34,112 nucleotides of DNA from Actinomycetes bacterium (GTDB taxonomy: Bacteria > Actinomycetota > Acidimicrobiia > Acidimicrobiales > Bog-793): assembly GCA_021796455.1 (NCBI GenBank), contig JAKACA010000018.1:1-34112 (forward strand), given 5' to 3'. Each line of letters begins with the position of its first letter. Position 1 is the first letter of the stretch. Of this stretch, positions 1 to 8,861 are shown in pieces. The notes under the pieces were generated by a model. It did not search any database. It was not told where the DNA came from and was given only the letters and a program-made list of their open reading frames with translations. The translations under genes were made by a program, and so were the position numbers.

Positions 1-1
1 C

Positions 2-1390
2 GAACTCAGCGGCAAAGGGGACGACCACGTCGTAGTTCTCGAAGCCTCCGCTCGTGCCGGCGGCAAAGTGCTGACGGGCAGCCTCGCCGCTTTGCGGATC
101 GACCTCGGGCCCGACCAGTTCCTTCGGCGGGATCCGAGCGCTGAACGGCTCTGCCGCCTCCTTGGTCTCGGCGAAGCCCTCGTCACACCGAGCGTCTCGA
201 ACGCGGCTGTGTTCTCCTACGATCGCGCGCGCCCACTTCCCGCTGGCCTGGTGCTCGGGATTCCAACGGATCTCCCGGCGCTGTCGTCGAGTGGCATCGT
301 CAGCAAAGCAGCTTGCCGGTTCGCGACGAGCGACTCGGATCGGCCCGGACCGGTGCTCGAGGCCGCAGATGTCGGACTGCACCTCGACGGCTCCGATACA
401 CCGTCAAGGGTCGAACGATCGGCTGGGGCTATCCTGCGCCCGCGCCTCGGCGACGAGATCGTCGACCGGCTCGTCGATCCTCTGATCGGCGGGATCAACG
501 CCGGCAGTATCGACGACCTGTCGCTCGGTACGGTCGCTCCCCAAATCGCCCGCGCCCTCATCGGTCACCACGACGTCATCGCTCCTCTGAGAAGCGCCCA
601 GCCCCCTCGTCGCTACGACTCGCCGTTCTTCGGCTTGGTCGGCGGACTCGGCCGCCTTGTCACAGCCGTCACAGAGGAGCTCTCCCACCTGGGCTGTGAC
701 GTGAAATATGGCTGCGCGGCTCTGCGGATCCGACTCGGAGAACCAGGCGCCAAGGCCCGGTACGTAGTCGACACCATCCGGGGCAGCTACCCCGCAGACG
801 GGGTGGTCGTAGCTCTGCCAGCCGGGCAAGCCGCCTCGGTGCTGAAAGACATCGCTCCAAAAGCTGCGGGACTGCTCGCAACAGTCGGCTACGGCTCCGT
901 CGCCGTCGTCACCTTCTCCTTCGATCGGGAACTGCCTCGCGCCCTTGAGGGGCTGAGCGGCGTCCTTGTGCCCCGCGTGGAAGGCACTTTGATGACCGCG
1001 CTGACGCTGCTCAGCCAGAAGTGGCCATGGACAACGGAGAAGACACCTCTGCACCCGCTCGTCCGTGTGTCGGCCGGCCGCCATCTCGACTCTCGCATCG
1101 ACACCCTGAGCGACGACCAGCTGTGCAGGTCCCTCGCCACTGAGCTCACTCAGCTGCTTGGTCTCGACGCCAAACCAACTGGGTGTCTCCTCCAGCGCTG
1201 GCCGCAAGCCTTCCCGCAGTACGTGCCGGGTCATTCGGCTCGCATCGGCCTCATCCTCCGAGCACTTGGAGACCAGCCAGGAATAGCTATGGCCGGAGCG
1301 ACTCTTGGTGGAGTGGGGGTGCCCGCCTGCATTTCGAGCGGAGAGCTGGCGGCTGATCAGGTGAGGCTGGTCGCACAAGAGCCGACATGA
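2..1390 (+). CDS. hemY: Protoporphyrinogen oxidase (HemY type), 5' partial
   Basis: This is a FAD-dependent enzyme that oxidises protoporphyrinogen (or coproporphyrinogen in the actinobacterial route) in heme synthesis. The reading frame is open from base 2, so the true start and the N-terminal dinucleotide-binding GxGxxG lie left of the window. The first visible residues include VVVLEASARAGGKV, the glutamate-containing strand that binds the FAD ribose, then the GPDQFL segment typical of the family. About 462 residues are visible, close to full length (about 470). The stop overlaps the next start as ATGA at 1387-1390, so the two genes are probably co-transcribed. Heme supply fits the cytochrome oxidase and ctaA/ctaB genes further right. 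The GTG at 68 is inside the FAD-binding region and cannot be the true start. Confidence 0.88.
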   Translation, partial: ELSGKGDDHVVVLEASARAGGKVLTGSLAALRIDLGPDQFLRRDPSAERLCRLLGLGEALVTPSVSNAAVFSYDRARPLPAGLVLGIPTDLPALSSSGIVSKAACRFATSDSDRPGPVLEAADVGLHLDGSDTPSRVERSAGAILRPRLGDEIVDRLVDPLIGGINAGSIDDLSLGTVAPQIARALIGHHDVIAPLRSAQPPRRYDSPFFGLVGGLGRLVTAVTEELSHLGCDVKYGCAALRIRLGEPGAKARYVVDTIRGSYPADGVVVALPAGQAASVLKDIAPKAAGLLATVGYGSVAVVTFSFDRELPRALEGLSGVLVPRVEGTLMTALTLLSQKWPWTTEKTPLHPLVRVSAGRHLDSRIDTLSDDQLCRSLATELTQLLGLDAKPTGCLLQRWPQAFPQYVPGHSARIGLILRALGDQPGIAMAGATLGGVGVPACISSGELAADQVRLVAQEPT

Positions 1391-2970
1391 TGGTGGCGGT
1401 GGCTCGGCTCCGCCCCCCCGCTGCCCTGGTCGGTGGTGCCCTCGTGGGCCTTTCGCTGCCACCGCTCGGCTCGTGGCCGATGGCCGTAGCCGGCGTCTGC
1501 CTGCTTGGCTGGTCTCTCGCCGACCGCCCGGCCCGATCGCGGATGGGACTTGGGATGCTGGCCGGCATCGGCCAGTTCTCGATCTCCCTCGCATGGGCAA
1601 TACAGTTCAACACTGCCGGCTATGTCGCCCTCCTGCTGGTCGAGGCGGGCTTTGTCGCTGTTGCCTGTGCTCTCGTCCCACCGACACGGGGACGGGTCCC
1701 CGGACTCGTCGGCGCGCTGGTGCTCGCGGAATTCGCACGCGAGAGCTGGCCGTTTGGGGGGCTTCCGCTCGGCGGCATCGCGCTCGGCCAGATGGACGGC
1801 CCGCTCGGCCTTACCGCGCGACTTGGCGGCCCCCTTCTCGTCGTCGGGGTCACCGTCCTGGCGGGCGCGTCCCTGGCGGCCCTGCTGCCTGGGATGCAGT
1901 ATCGAGAAGGCGAGCGGCCTCGGGACGGCGAGAAGACCACGACGGCGGACGCAGGCACGCCGCGGCGCGACCGGACACAACGCCCCAGCCAGCCAGCCGT
2001 AGCCGTAGCGGGCATCGCGGCCGTCTCGGCACTTGCGGTCATCGCTGCCGTGGCCCCCAACGGAACAGGCTCGCGCGGGGAAAAGGCGGCAGGGGCGCCC
2101 CGACCGATAGCCGTAGCCATCGTGCAGGGAGGCGGAGCCCGTGGCCTCGACCAGCTCGAGGTTCCCGCCTCGGTAGTTCTTGCTGCCGCCGTCAGGGAGA
2201 CACGACAGGTGCCAAGAGGAGTGCAGCTCATCCTTTGGCCCGAGGATGTGGTTGGACTGAGTGGCCCCTTCGTCGGCTCCGGCGCGGAAAGGCAGCTTGC
2301 CTCCATCGCGCGCTCGCACCATGCCACCCTTGTCGCCGGCGTGACCTATCCAGTGGGCGCCACGAGGTTCCGAAACGAGATAGTCGCTCTCTCGCCGGCA
2401 GGGCGCCTCGTGGCGACCTTCGAGAAGGTCCATCGGGTCCCCTTCGGTGAGTATGTGCCAGACAGGGGTTTCTTCGAGCACTTCGCCAACCTGTCGGACA
2501 TTCCCCGAGACGCCATCCCGGGGACGGGATCAGGCATGATCACCACGCCCGCGGGCCGCTTCGCCGTCCTTGTCTCCTACGAGGACTTCTTCTCCAACCG
2601 CGGCCTCTCCGGGGTCCGAGCCGGTGGGAAGATCCTGCTTGTTCCCACGAACACCTCGTCGTACTCGAGCTCCCAGGCACCTGCCCAGGAGTTGGCTGCC
2701 TCCAAGCTGCAGGCAATCGAAGAGGGCCGCTATCTCCTGCAGGCCTCACCGACGGGCTACAGCGCGATCATCGACAGCGACGGCAATGTCAGGTCGCGCA
2801 CTTCGCTCTCGGTGCCGGCCGTGATCCGCGCGACCGTCCCGTTGCTGAGCGCGAGGACCTGGTACGAAATGGTAGGCGACACCCCGGTTCTGCTCGCCGC
2901 AACAGTGCTCCTCGTCGGCGGGTGGGCGGCGGCCCTCAGCCGCCGTAGGCGCAACCGGGCCGAGCGATAG
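1387..2970 (+). CDS. lnt: Apolipoprotein N-acyltransferase-like protein (Lnt family) with altered nucleophile
   Basis: Lnt family members N-acylate the lipidated cysteine of lipoproteins in the membrane. This 527-residue protein has the family layout: several hydrophobic segments in residues 1-165, a variable stretch with another membrane segment near 200-220, a nitrilase-like domain at about 235-480, and a last membrane segment near 500. Two catalytic residues are visible: Glu286 in LWPEDV and Lys347 in FEKVHRVPFGEY. The third position, normally Cys in a CYE or CWE motif, is Ser397 in LVSYEDFF (codon TCC at 2575-2577). It may therefore be a serine variant, a non-acyltransferase member of the family, or inactive. 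The start is fixed by the ATGA overlap with hemY. Family membership is secure; activity is not. Confidence 0.82.
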   Translation: MMVAVARLRPPAALVGGALVGLSLPPLGSWPMAVAGVCLLGWSLADRPARSRMGLGMLAGIGQFSISLAWAIQFNTAGYVALLLVEAGFVAVACALVPPTRGRVPGLVGALVLAEFARESWPFGGLPLGGIALGQMDGPLGLTARLGGPLLVVGVTVLAGASLAALLPGMQYREGERPRDGEKTTTADAGTPRRDRTQRPSQPAVAVAGIAAVSALAVIAAVAPNGTGSRGEKAAGAPRPIAVAIVQGGGARGLDQLEVPASVVLAAAVRETRQVPRGVQLILWPEDVVGLSGPFVGSGAERQLASIARSHHATLVAGVTYPVGATRFRNEIVALSPAGRLVATFEKVHRVPFGEYVPDRGFFEHFANLSDIPRDAIPGTGSGMITTPAGRFAVLVSYEDFFSNRGLSGVRAGGKILLVPTNTSSYSSSQAPAQELAASKLQAIEEGRYLLQASPTGYSAIIDSDGNVRSRTSLSVPAVIRATVPLLSARTWYEMVGDTPVLLAATVLLVGGWAAALSRRRRNRAER

Positions 2971-3004
2971 GACCATCCCATCCCACGGGATCAGGGTTCC
3001 ATCT

Positions 3005-3589
3005 TTACCCCGGAGCAGAGCCAGGTGTCCTCGGGACGGCGCTGGCGCCGGTGGTGACAGCGACGGTGACGCCGCTAGCGCCGGCGGTGGCAACGCCGGC
3101 GGTGGCGCCGGCAACAGCCGGACCGGGGTGTTGTGTACCAGGTCCGAAGAGGAACCTGTTCAAGATCGCGTACCTCGCCACCCAGATGAGTCCGTAGGCG
3201 AACAGATTGGCCAGATGGACGATGACGTTGCGAAATTCGGCAGAGCTCGAGATACGGTCCGCGTTCGTAGCAGCGAGCCCTACGATCAAGGTAGAGAGCA
3301 CAAGACCGACAAACGCGAGAACCCAGAAGGGGACTACCTCTTTCCAAAGGTGTGACCTACCTCGCTTGCCCCATGTCCAGCGCCTGTTCAGATAGTAGGC
3401 CGGGATGGTCGAAATCGAAGTGGCGATCACGTTGCTACCCATCGCCGAGCCGACGATATGCGGGTAGAACGCGAACAGCAGGCTCTGCGAGACGACCGTC
3501 GACACGACCGACACCGCCGCGAACTTCCAGATCCTTACAAAATGCGGGCTGCCCCGAAAAGCACGGTACCTCCCGACCAGGGCCGACAT
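3005..3589 (-). CDS. GtrA-like membrane protein
   Basis: A 194-residue protein with four hydrophobic segments (roughly residues 20-45, 52-68, 85-108 and 122-145) and the family-typical stretch AYYLNRRWTWGK between segments two and three. GtrA-family proteins are thought to help move polyprenyl-phosphate-linked sugars across the membrane; the partner glycosyltransferase is not in this window. After about residue 150 the protein continues as an Ala/Gly/Thr/Val-rich tail of low complexity (ATAGVATAGASGV), encoded by GCC- and GGC-rich repetitive DNA and probably not part of the fold. The ATG at 3589 is only 23 bp from the divergent tesB start. Its 3' end converges with lnt across a 34-bp gap. Confidence 0.75.
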   Translation of the reverse strand: MSALVGRYRAFRGSPHFVRIWKFAAVSVVSTVVSQSLLFAFYPHIVGSAMGSNVIATSISTIPAYYLNRRWTWGKRGRSHLWKEVVPFWVLAFVGLVLSTLIVGLAATNADRISSSAEFRNVIVHLANLFAYGLIWVARYAILNRFLFGPGTQHPGPAVAGATAGVATAGASGVTVAVTTGASAVPRTPGSAPG

Positions 3590-3612
3590 ATAGCCAGTCT
3601 ATCGTCTGGAGA
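3590..3612. promoter_or_regulatory. Very short divergent promoter gap, gtrA-like / tesB
   Basis: Only 23 bp separate the two divergent start codons. On the plus strand TATCGT (3600-3605) ends seven bases before the tesB GTG. On the minus strand TAGACT ends six bases before the GtrA-like ATG. Neither gene has a well-spaced Shine-Dalgarno sequence. Both may be leaderless, with overlapping -10 elements. No clear -35 element is visible. Confidence 0.35.
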
Positions 3613-4473
3613 GTGACCGAGCCCCTCGACGACCTCGTATCGCTGCTCGATCTGGAGGTCATCGAACAAGATATATTCCGCGGATCTCATCTAGACGAGA
3701 CTCGGCAACGGGTCTTCGGCGGGCAGGTGGCGGCACAAGCCCTCGTTGCGGCCGGCAGGACAGTGGAACGCGGGACGGTGCACTCGCTCCACAGCTTCTT
3801 CCTCCGCCCCGGCGATCCCCAGATACCCATCCTCTATGAGGTAGACCGCATCCGAGACGGCAGGTCGTTCACGACCAGGCGGGTCGTCGCCATCCAACAC
3901 GGCAAGGCGATCTTCAACCTGCAGTGCTCCTTCCATGTCGAAGAGCTCGGGCTCGACCACGAGATCCCGATCCCGCTTGTACCCGACCCTGAGAGCCTCC
4001 CTACGGTGGAGGAGCGTTTGAAGGATGTCCGCGGGATCTGGGAGGGTTTCTTCGAGCGCCCGAGACCCATCGACCAGCGTTTCATCGGGGATCTGCCCTG
4101 GATCCACTCCGAAACAGCGGCGCCGGACACCCACCAGCAGCTCTGGTTCCGCGCGGACGGGGTCCTGCCCGACGACGCCCTTTTGCATGCTGCCGTTGTC
4201 ACCTACGCCTCTGACATGACCCTGTACGACTCAATCCTCAACCGCCACCGCATCTCATGGGACGACGGTCACGTCATGGGTGCGAGCCTGGATCACTGCA
4301 TGTGGTTCCATCGGCGTTTCCGGGCCGACAGCTGGCTGCTGTTCGATCAGGAGTCGCCGACGGCTTCGGGGGCGAGGGGACTCGCTAGAGGCCTCGTGTT
4401 CTCGCGCGAGGGTGACCTCGTCGCGAGCGTCGTGCAAGAGGGTCTTCTAAGGATCGGTGACCGCCCGAAATGA
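3613..4473 (+). CDS. tesB: Acyl-CoA thioesterase II (TesB)
   Basis: Hydrolyses acyl-CoA to free fatty acid and CoA; the family has a double hot-dog fold. Recognisable pieces are RVFGGQVAAQAL and TVHSLHSFFLRPGDP in the first hot-dog, then GRSFTTRRV, and in the second SLDHCMWFHRRF and ASVVQEGLLRI, which carries the conserved Gln of the catalytic site. From the GTG at 3613 the protein has 286 residues, the usual TesB length. The frame is open further upstream to 3352, but that part lies antisense to the GtrA-like gene and does not resemble TesB. A -10-like TATCGT lies seven bases before the GTG. A small membrane ORF overlaps its stop. Confidence 0.88.
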   Translation: MTEPLDDLVSLLDLEVIEQDIFRGSHLDETRQRVFGGQVAAQALVAAGRTVERGTVHSLHSFFLRPGDPQIPILYEVDRIRDGRSFTTRRVVAIQHGKAIFNLQCSFHVEELGLDHEIPIPLVPDPESLPTVEERLKDVRGIWEGFFERPRPIDQRFIGDLPWIHSETAAPDTHQQLWFRADGVLPDDALLHAAVVTYASDMTLYDSILNRHRISWDDGHVMGASLDHCMWFHRRFRADSWLLFDQESPTASGARGLARGLVFSREGDLVASVVQEGLLRIGDRPK

Positions 4474-4847
4474 TCTTCGCCGCGACAGACCGACACCTAG
4501 CAGCCTTCATCGCCGTCTTCGCGCTCTTTGTGGTGCTTTCGCTGGTCCTGATTGCGTTCGTGATCCGCTATGCCATCCACCTCGGGCGGCAGCGCGCTCA
4601 GACTGCCCCACCTCGGCGGCTCTCGCGAATCACGCCGAGCAGCGCCGCGAAGCCGAGCACGAAGCCGATCGGGGCGGTCCAGAGGCCGAACACAAGTGCG
4701 AGCCCGACTAACGCGGCTCCGACACCGAGCACAAAGGGCCAGACGCTCGTCGAGGGAAACGCAGCCACCACTCCCGCCCCATCCGCGCGGCTGGCCGACG
4801 GGTTGTCCTCCGGCCGCGGTTTCATCCGACGCGACCACCACAAGTAG
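4470..4847 (+). CDS. Possible small single-pass membrane protein, 3' half antisense to ctaF
   Basis: The ATG at 4470 overlaps the tesB stop (ATGA), an arrangement used repeatedly by real gene pairs in this window. The first 45 residues hold one hydrophobic segment (about residues 10-35, ending AIHLGRQR) and use GC-rich third positions like real genes here. The rest, from about 4600, lies antisense to ctaF, is rich in Ser, Thr and Pro, and looks like a shadow. Either the gene is real and overlaps ctaF tail to tail, or the first part is a remnant whose tail was lost. No family recognised. Confidence 0.35.
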   Translation: MIFAATDRHLAAFIAVFALFVVLSLVLIAFVIRYAIHLGRQRAQTAPPRRLSRITPSSAAKPSTKPIGAVQRPNTSASPTNAAPTPSTKGQTLVEGNAATTPAPSARLADGLSSGRGFIRRDHHK

Positions 4848-4990
4848 TAGGCGCCTGGCACGAAGCCGAGCAGGGTCGCTCCAAGGAGCATCATCGTGCC
4901 GCTTGTCTCGTTGCTGAGGAACCAGTAGATCGCACAGACAGCGCCCATGAACACACCGATGACGAGCAGGACTGTCCCTTCGACCTTCAT
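4598..4990 (-). CDS. ctaF: Cytochrome c oxidase subunit IV, actinobacterial (CtaF)
   Basis: A 130-residue membrane protein with two N-terminal hydrophobic segments (about residues 5-25 and 31-50, the second ending [17 protein letters not shown]) and two more near 82-100 and 104-118. This length and pattern match the small actinobacterial subunit IV of the aa3 oxidase. Its start overlaps the end of ctaD by four bases (4987-4990), so it is the third gene of a ctaC-ctaD-ctaF operon. It is a structural subunit with no redox centre. A possible plus-strand ORF overlaps its 3' part. Confidence 0.85.
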   Translation of the reverse strand: MKVEGTVLLVIGVFMGAVCAIYWFLSNETSGTMMLLGATLLGFVPGAYYLWWSRRMKPRPEDNPSASRADGAGVVAAFPSTSVWPFVLGVGAALVGLALVFGLWTAPIGFVLGFAALLGVIRESRRGGAV

Positions 4991-6753
4991 TGCGCAGTAC
5001 CTCCGCCGACATGCCCGCTACCACCGGCGCCGCCATCTGAGCTGCCCGGCGCGGCCAGCGATCCGACCGCCGCCGGCACTGGAGAAGGGACAGCGTGGCC
5101 GTTCGGGGTCGCGTGCTCGGGATGGTTGTAGTCCCACACCGGCCGCTCTGACCTGATCGGTGGGATCCAGTAGAAGTTGTGGTGCGGAGGCGGCGACGAG
5201 GTCGCCCATTCGAGGGTGTGGGCATCCCAAGGGTTGTCGCCGGCAGGAACTGGCCTTCGCCACGACACCCAGAAGTTGATGAGGGTTATCGCCACCGAGG
5301 CAAAGAGCAGGTACGCACCGGCAGTAGATACCTGGTTAAGGGACTGCCACCCCGTCGCGGCCCCGTACTCGGCTATGCGCCTCGGCATACCGTGCAGCCC
5401 GAGGATGTACTGAGGTACGAAGGTGACCCAGAACCCCACGAACATGACCCAGAAGCTCGCCTTGCCGAGGCCCTCTCTCGTCATGCGACCGGTGAACTTC
5501 GGGTACCAGAAGTACAGGCCGGCGAAGCCCCCGAACACCGCGCTGCCGAACAGGACCTCGTGGAAGTGCGCGACGACGAAGTAGGTGTCGTGCACGGCGA
5601 AGTCGATCGGCGGCGAGGCAAGGAGGATGCCGGTTACACCACCGAAGAGAAACACCACCAAGAAACCCACCGCATAGAGCATCGGGGTCTCGAAGGTGAG
5701 CGACCCTCGCCACATCGTCCCGATCCAGTTGAAGAACTTCACTCCGGTCGGCACGGCGATCATGTAGGTCATGAGGCTGAAGAAAGGCAGCAGCTCGGTA
5801 CCGGTGGTGTACATGTGATGGGCCCAGACGCTCGTGGAGAGGGCCGCGATCGAGATGGTTGCAAAAACCATCCCCTTGTAGCCGAAGACCGGCTTTCGGG
5901 AGAACGTCGCGAGGACGTCTGTCACGATGCCGAAGAAGGGGAGCGCGAGAATATAGACCTCCGGATGGCCGAAGAACCAGAAGAGGTTCTGCCACAGCAC
6001 CGGCGACCCGCCGCCTGAAACGGTAAAGATATGGGTGCCCAGATGTCGGTCGCACCAGAGCATGATCATCGCGGACGCGAGGACCGGGAACGCTATGAGG
6101 ATCAGGATCGCGGTAACCAACATGTTCCAGGTGAAGATCGGAAGGCGGAACATCGTAAGGCCCGGCGCCCGGAGGTAGAACACCGTCGCGACGATGTTGA
6201 CCCCCGTGAATATGGCCGAGAAGCCAGTCAGCAAGAGCGCCACGATCCACATGTCCGGTCCGGCACCTGGGGTGTTGGTCGCACTTGACAAGGGAGCGTA
6301 CGCGACCCAGCCGAAATCCGCCGCCCCGCCGACGGTGAGAAAGCCGCTCACCATGATCATGCCGCCACCGAGGTACAGCCAGTAGCTGAGAGCGTTGAGG
6401 CGGGGAAAAGCCATGTCCGGGGCGCCGACTTGCAGGGGCACGATGAAGTTGGCAAGCCCTCCGAAGGCAAACGGCCCGGCGAACAGGTAGAGCATCAAGC
6501 TGCCATGCATCGTGAACAGCTCGTTGTAGAGGTGCTGGCTCACAAGAGTGTTGTCAGGCGAGGTCAGCTGGGTCCGCATGACCATCGCCATCAGTCCGGC
6601 CATGCAGAAGAACACGAGAGACGTGATCGTGTAGCTCTTCCCGATCACCTTGTGGTCTGTGGAAGTGAGCCACTTGAGCATGCCCGTCGGGCCGTGCTCC
6701 TCCTCCAGAAGATCAGGAGACGGCGCGAGAGCCGGGCGGGCTGCGATCGTCAT
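4987..6753 (-). CDS. ctaD: Cytochrome c oxidase subunit I (CtaD)
   Basis: The catalytic subunit of the aa3-type oxidase, which reduces O2 to water and pumps protons; 588 residues, about twelve membrane segments. Visible ligands and channel residues: His83 (TMHGS, heme a), His263-Pro-Glu265-Val-Tyr267 (CuB, the proton-path Glu, and the cross-linked Tyr), His312-His313 (CuB), and His396 and His398 in [10 protein letters not shown] (heme a3 and heme a). Residue 399 is Glu, where the great majority of relatives have Tyr. The C-terminus is a Gly/Ser/Ala-rich extension (about 555-588). It overlaps ctaC and ctaF by four bases on each side, a tightly coupled operon. Heme A would come from ctaB/ctaA at 25593-27659. 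Confidence 0.97.
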   Translation of the reverse strand: MTIAARPALAPSPDLLEEEHGPTGMLKWLTSTDHKVIGKSYTITSLVFFCMAGLMAMVMRTQLTSPDNTLVSQHLYNELFTMHGSLMLYLFAGPFAFGGLANFIVPLQVGAPDMAFPRLNALSYWLYLGGGMIMVSGFLTVGGAADFGWVAYAPLSSATNTPGAGPDMWIVALLLTGFSAIFTGVNIVATVFYLRAPGLTMFRLPIFTWNMLVTAILILIAFPVLASAMIMLWCDRHLGTHIFTVSGGGSPVLWQNLFWFFGHPEVYILALPFFGIVTDVLATFSRKPVFGYKGMVFATISIAALSTSVWAHHMYTTGTELLPFFSLMTYMIAVPTGVKFFNWIGTMWRGSLTFETPMLYAVGFLVVFLFGGVTGILLASPPIDFAVHDTYFVVAHFHEVLFGSAVFGGFAGLYFWYPKFTGRMTREGLGKASFWVMFVGFWVTFVPQYILGLHGMPRRIAEYGAATGWQSLNQVSTAGAYLLFASVAITLINFWVSWRRPVPAGDNPWDAHTLEWATSSPPPHHNFYWIPPIRSERPVWDYNHPEHATPNGHAVPSPVPAAVGSLAAPGSSDGGAGGSGHVGGGTAQ

Positions 6754-7637
6754 GACCGGCTCACAAGGCTCTGGAGGCTTGCCTGAGTCTGCAACTTCTT
6801 CTCCTGTCCAGAGAACCAGGCTTGGAACTGGCTAGGGGTCTCGACCTTCACGCTGAACAGCATCTCGGAGTGGTAGAGCCCACAGTACTGCGTGCACTGC
6901 CCGGGAAATACTCCCGTGGAGGTGGGATGGATCTCGAAAGCGTTCGTGAGCGGCGGCTGCGCGTAGCGGCTGAAGTTGAACGCGTGGACGTAGAAGCCGT
7001 GGACCACGTCACGCGAGCGGAGGAAGAAACGGACCGTCTCGTTCACGGGCAGCACCAACTGGGGATATATCGGCGAGGTGTACGGCTGCGCGAGCGCCGA
7101 CGGAGCGGCGTTCGGCGCCGTCTCGACAGTGACGCAGTCCTTCGGAGCGAGCGTGCAGTTCACGTGAGGATCCGGTCCCGGCTTGGAGTACTGGAAGATC
7201 CAGCCCCATTGGTAGGCCGTGACGTTGACGATCACTTGGGGCGGGGTCAGCACGTTGTCGATGTTGTTCTCGACGACGAAGGTGAACCCGAAGATTACGA
7301 GCACCATTATGAGCGGGATGACCGTGTAGGCCACTTCCAAGCCGATGTGCTCGTGAAACTGCTTCGGTATCTTGTCGTCCTTCTTCCGGTAGCGGAAGAT
7401 CGCCCAGAAGATGAGCGCCCACACGAACACGGCGACCGCGATGCCGGCGACCATCAGCCAGAACCACAGTCGGAATTCGAGGTGCGACTGTGTCGTCACT
7501 CCCTTGGTAGCGCCAAAGTCCACGTTGCAACCGCCCAGCACCAACACGAGCAGGGCCAGCGCACCAAGACTCGCTACGCGACGGGAGCGGCGCTTGGTCG
7601 GTGTCGGGGCCGACGGGAGAAGGTTCCGGCGAGGCAC
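6750..7637 (-). CDS. ctaC: Cytochrome c oxidase subunit II (CtaC), predicted lipoprotein
   Basis: Accepts electrons from cytochrome c at the CuA centre and passes them to subunit I. The N-terminus is a basic stretch, a hydrophobic run and a lipobox LGGC with Cys37, so it is probably lipidated after cleavage. Two membrane segments follow (about 56-82 and 102-122). The CuA ligands are all present: His213 (VVHGFYV), Cys248 and Cys252 in [12 protein letters not shown], His256 and Met259. Length 295. The start is the GTG at 7637, six bases after a TAATGT hexamer with no Shine-Dalgarno sequence. First gene of the ctaCDF operon, overlapping ctaD by four bases. Confidence 0.95.
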   Translation of the reverse strand: MPRRNLLPSAPTPTKRRSRRVASLGALALLVLVLGGCNVDFGATKGVTTQSHLEFRLWFWLMVAGIAVAVFVWALIFWAIFRYRKKDDKIPKQFHEHIGLEVAYTVIPLIMVLVIFGFTFVVENNIDNVLTPPQVIVNVTAYQWGWIFQYSKPGPDPHVNCTLAPKDCVTVETAPNAAPSALAQPYTSPIYPQLVLPVNETVRFFLRSRDVVHGFYVHAFNFSRYAQPPLTNAFEIHPTSTGVFPGQCTQYCGLYHSEMLFSVKVETPSQFQAWFSGQEKKLQTQASLQSLVSRS

Positions 7638-7643
7638 GATGAG

Positions 7644-7649
7644 ACATTA
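7644..7649 (-). promoter_or_regulatory. Candidate -10 element of the ctaCDF operon
   Basis: Read on the minus strand this is TAATGT, followed by six bases and then the ctaC GTG. That spacing would place the transcription start at or next to the start codon, giving a leaderless mRNA. No good -35 match lies 16-18 bases further upstream. Confidence 0.35.
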
Positions 7650-7742
7650 GTCACCGGCGAAGCGAACTATCCAGACGGCGCCGTGGCCAGACGACACCGT
7701 GGAGCGTCCTGTGCGACTAGGGGCCAGGTGCCCACCAGGGAC

Positions 7743-7976
7743 TTAGTTGTTGCTGGCGTCCTTGGGAAGCGCTTGCGGCGTAGCCGGCGTGCTGGAAGAG
7801 CCACCGGCGGTAAGCCCACTGTCCTTGTCGCCCTCCTCCAGGCCCTTCTTGAACTCATGGGAGGCGCTTCCGAGCCCCCTCGCGAGCTTCGGCAGCTTCG
7901 TCCCGCCAAACAGGAGGACCACCACCACACACACGACCACGATAAGGCCGTCTACCCCAAATATCTCTGCGAGCAT
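7743..7976 (-). CDS. tatA: Sec-independent translocase subunit TatA/TatE
   Basis: Pore-forming component of the twin-arginine export system. From the ATG at 7976 the protein has 77 residues: a short N-terminus, one hydrophobic helix (about 9-24), then the family hinge and amphipathic helix LFGGTKLPKLARGLGSASHEFKKGLEEG, here noted only for its FGGTKLP and FKKGL parts, and a polar tail. The start at 7976 is chosen because GGAGG lies seven bases upstream; the in-frame start 33 bases earlier lacks this. tatB and tatC are not in the window. It sits between ctaC and an enoyl-CoA hydratase on the same strand but with gaps of about 90-105 bp, so it is probably its own unit. Confidence 0.88.
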   Translation of the reverse strand: MLAEIFGVDGLIVVVCVVVVLLFGGTKLPKLARGLGSASHEFKKGLEEGDKDSGLTAGGSSSTPATPQALPKDASNN

Positions 7977-8063
7977 CACCTGCCCTCCTTTCTGAGGACG
8001 ATCCAACAATAAAGGGTACCGCCTCGGCGTTGGTCGCGTGCCGGGAGGCCCGAAAGGACGGGA

Positions 8064-8861
8064 TCAGGTTCCGGTCCAGACGGGCGCACGCTTCTCGGCA
8101 AAGGCCGTCGCACCCTCGATGGCGTCACGCCCTGTGAGTATGGGGGCGATGAGCTCGGCATTCATCTCCCACGCGGCTTGCTCCGACAGCCCAACAGACC
8201 GTCGCATGATCTCCTTGGATGCACGCACGGCGAGGGGGGCGTTCTCACAGATCCTCTCGGCAAGGGACAGGGCCGCCTGCACGACCTCGCCTGAGGGAAC
8301 GACCTTGTTCACAAGTCCCAGCTCGGCGGCACGCCGAGCCGAGATCGTATCGCCGGTGAGGGCCAGCTCCAGGGCGATCGCATAGGGAATCCGCTGGTGA
8401 AGACGCAAAAGTCCTCCCCCCGCGGCCACGAGTCCGCGCTTTACCTCTGGGATCCCGAAGGCGGCGTGCTCGGCGGCGACGACGAGGTCACACGAGAGGA
8501 CTATCTCGCAACCGCCGGCAAGCGCGACACCGTTCACCGCGGCGATGAGCGGTTTGGCAAACCTCCGCCTGGCAATGTTGGCAAAGCCGTGCTCGGCTGA
8601 CATGATGTCGCCCGCCTGGCCCGACACGAATGCCTTCAAGTCCATGCCGGCGCTGAAAGCCTTGTCTCCGGTCCCGGTCAGCACGACGGCCCAGACTGTG
8701 TCATCAGCGGCGACGTCATCGAGTGCCGCCCCGAGCGCGATGCTCGTCGGCCCGTCGATGGCGTTGCGTGCGCGCTCCCTGTTGAGTCGGAGCAGCTCCA
8801 CCCGCCCGTGGCGCTCTCGAACAAGCGGCGGCTCCGACGTCGCCTCAGTCACAACTGACAT
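8064..8861 (-). CDS. Enoyl-CoA hydratase/isomerase family protein (crotonase fold)
   Basis: Adds water across the double bond of enoyl-CoA in fatty acid or branched-chain acyl-CoA breakdown. The 265-residue protein has the oxyanion-hole pieces AFSAGMDLK and NGVALAGGCE. Both acidic residues expected of a true hydratase are present: the Glu in GGCE and the Glu in FGIPEVKRG. This favours hydratase over isomerase or dehalogenase, but the exact acyl group cannot be read from sequence. The start at 8861 is chosen because GGGAG lies seven bases upstream and the protein MSVVTEATS begins there; the frame is open to 9239 but that stretch is Arg/Gly/Pro-rich non-protein-like sequence. It is divergent from the E1 gene. 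Confidence 0.85.
   Translation of the reverse strand: MSVVTEATSEPPLVRERHGRVELLRLNRERARNAIDGPTSIALGAALDDVAADDTVWAVVLTGTGDKAFSAGMDLKAFVSGQAGDIMSAEHGFANIARRRFAKPLIAAVNGVALAGGCEIVLSCDLVVAAEHAAFGIPEVKRGLVAAGGGLLRLHQRIPYAIALELALTGDTISARRAAELGLVNKVVPSGEVVQAALSLAERICENAPLAVRASKEIMRRSVGLSEQAAWEMNAELIAPILTGRDAIEGATAFAEKRAPVWTGT

Noticed and set aside
404-1600. Minus-strand frame of 398 codons at the left edge
   Set aside because: Antisense to hemY and the start of lnt, and its product resembles no protein family.
5179-6018. Plus-strand open frame of 279 codons
   Set aside because: Antisense to ctaD, whose metal ligands are all readable; the product is rich in His, Arg, Glu and Gly, as expected of a shadow.
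6822-8012. Plus-strand open frame of 396 codons spanning ctaC and tatA
   Set aside because: Runs antisense through two recognisable genes and their gap; no ribosome binding site or domain.
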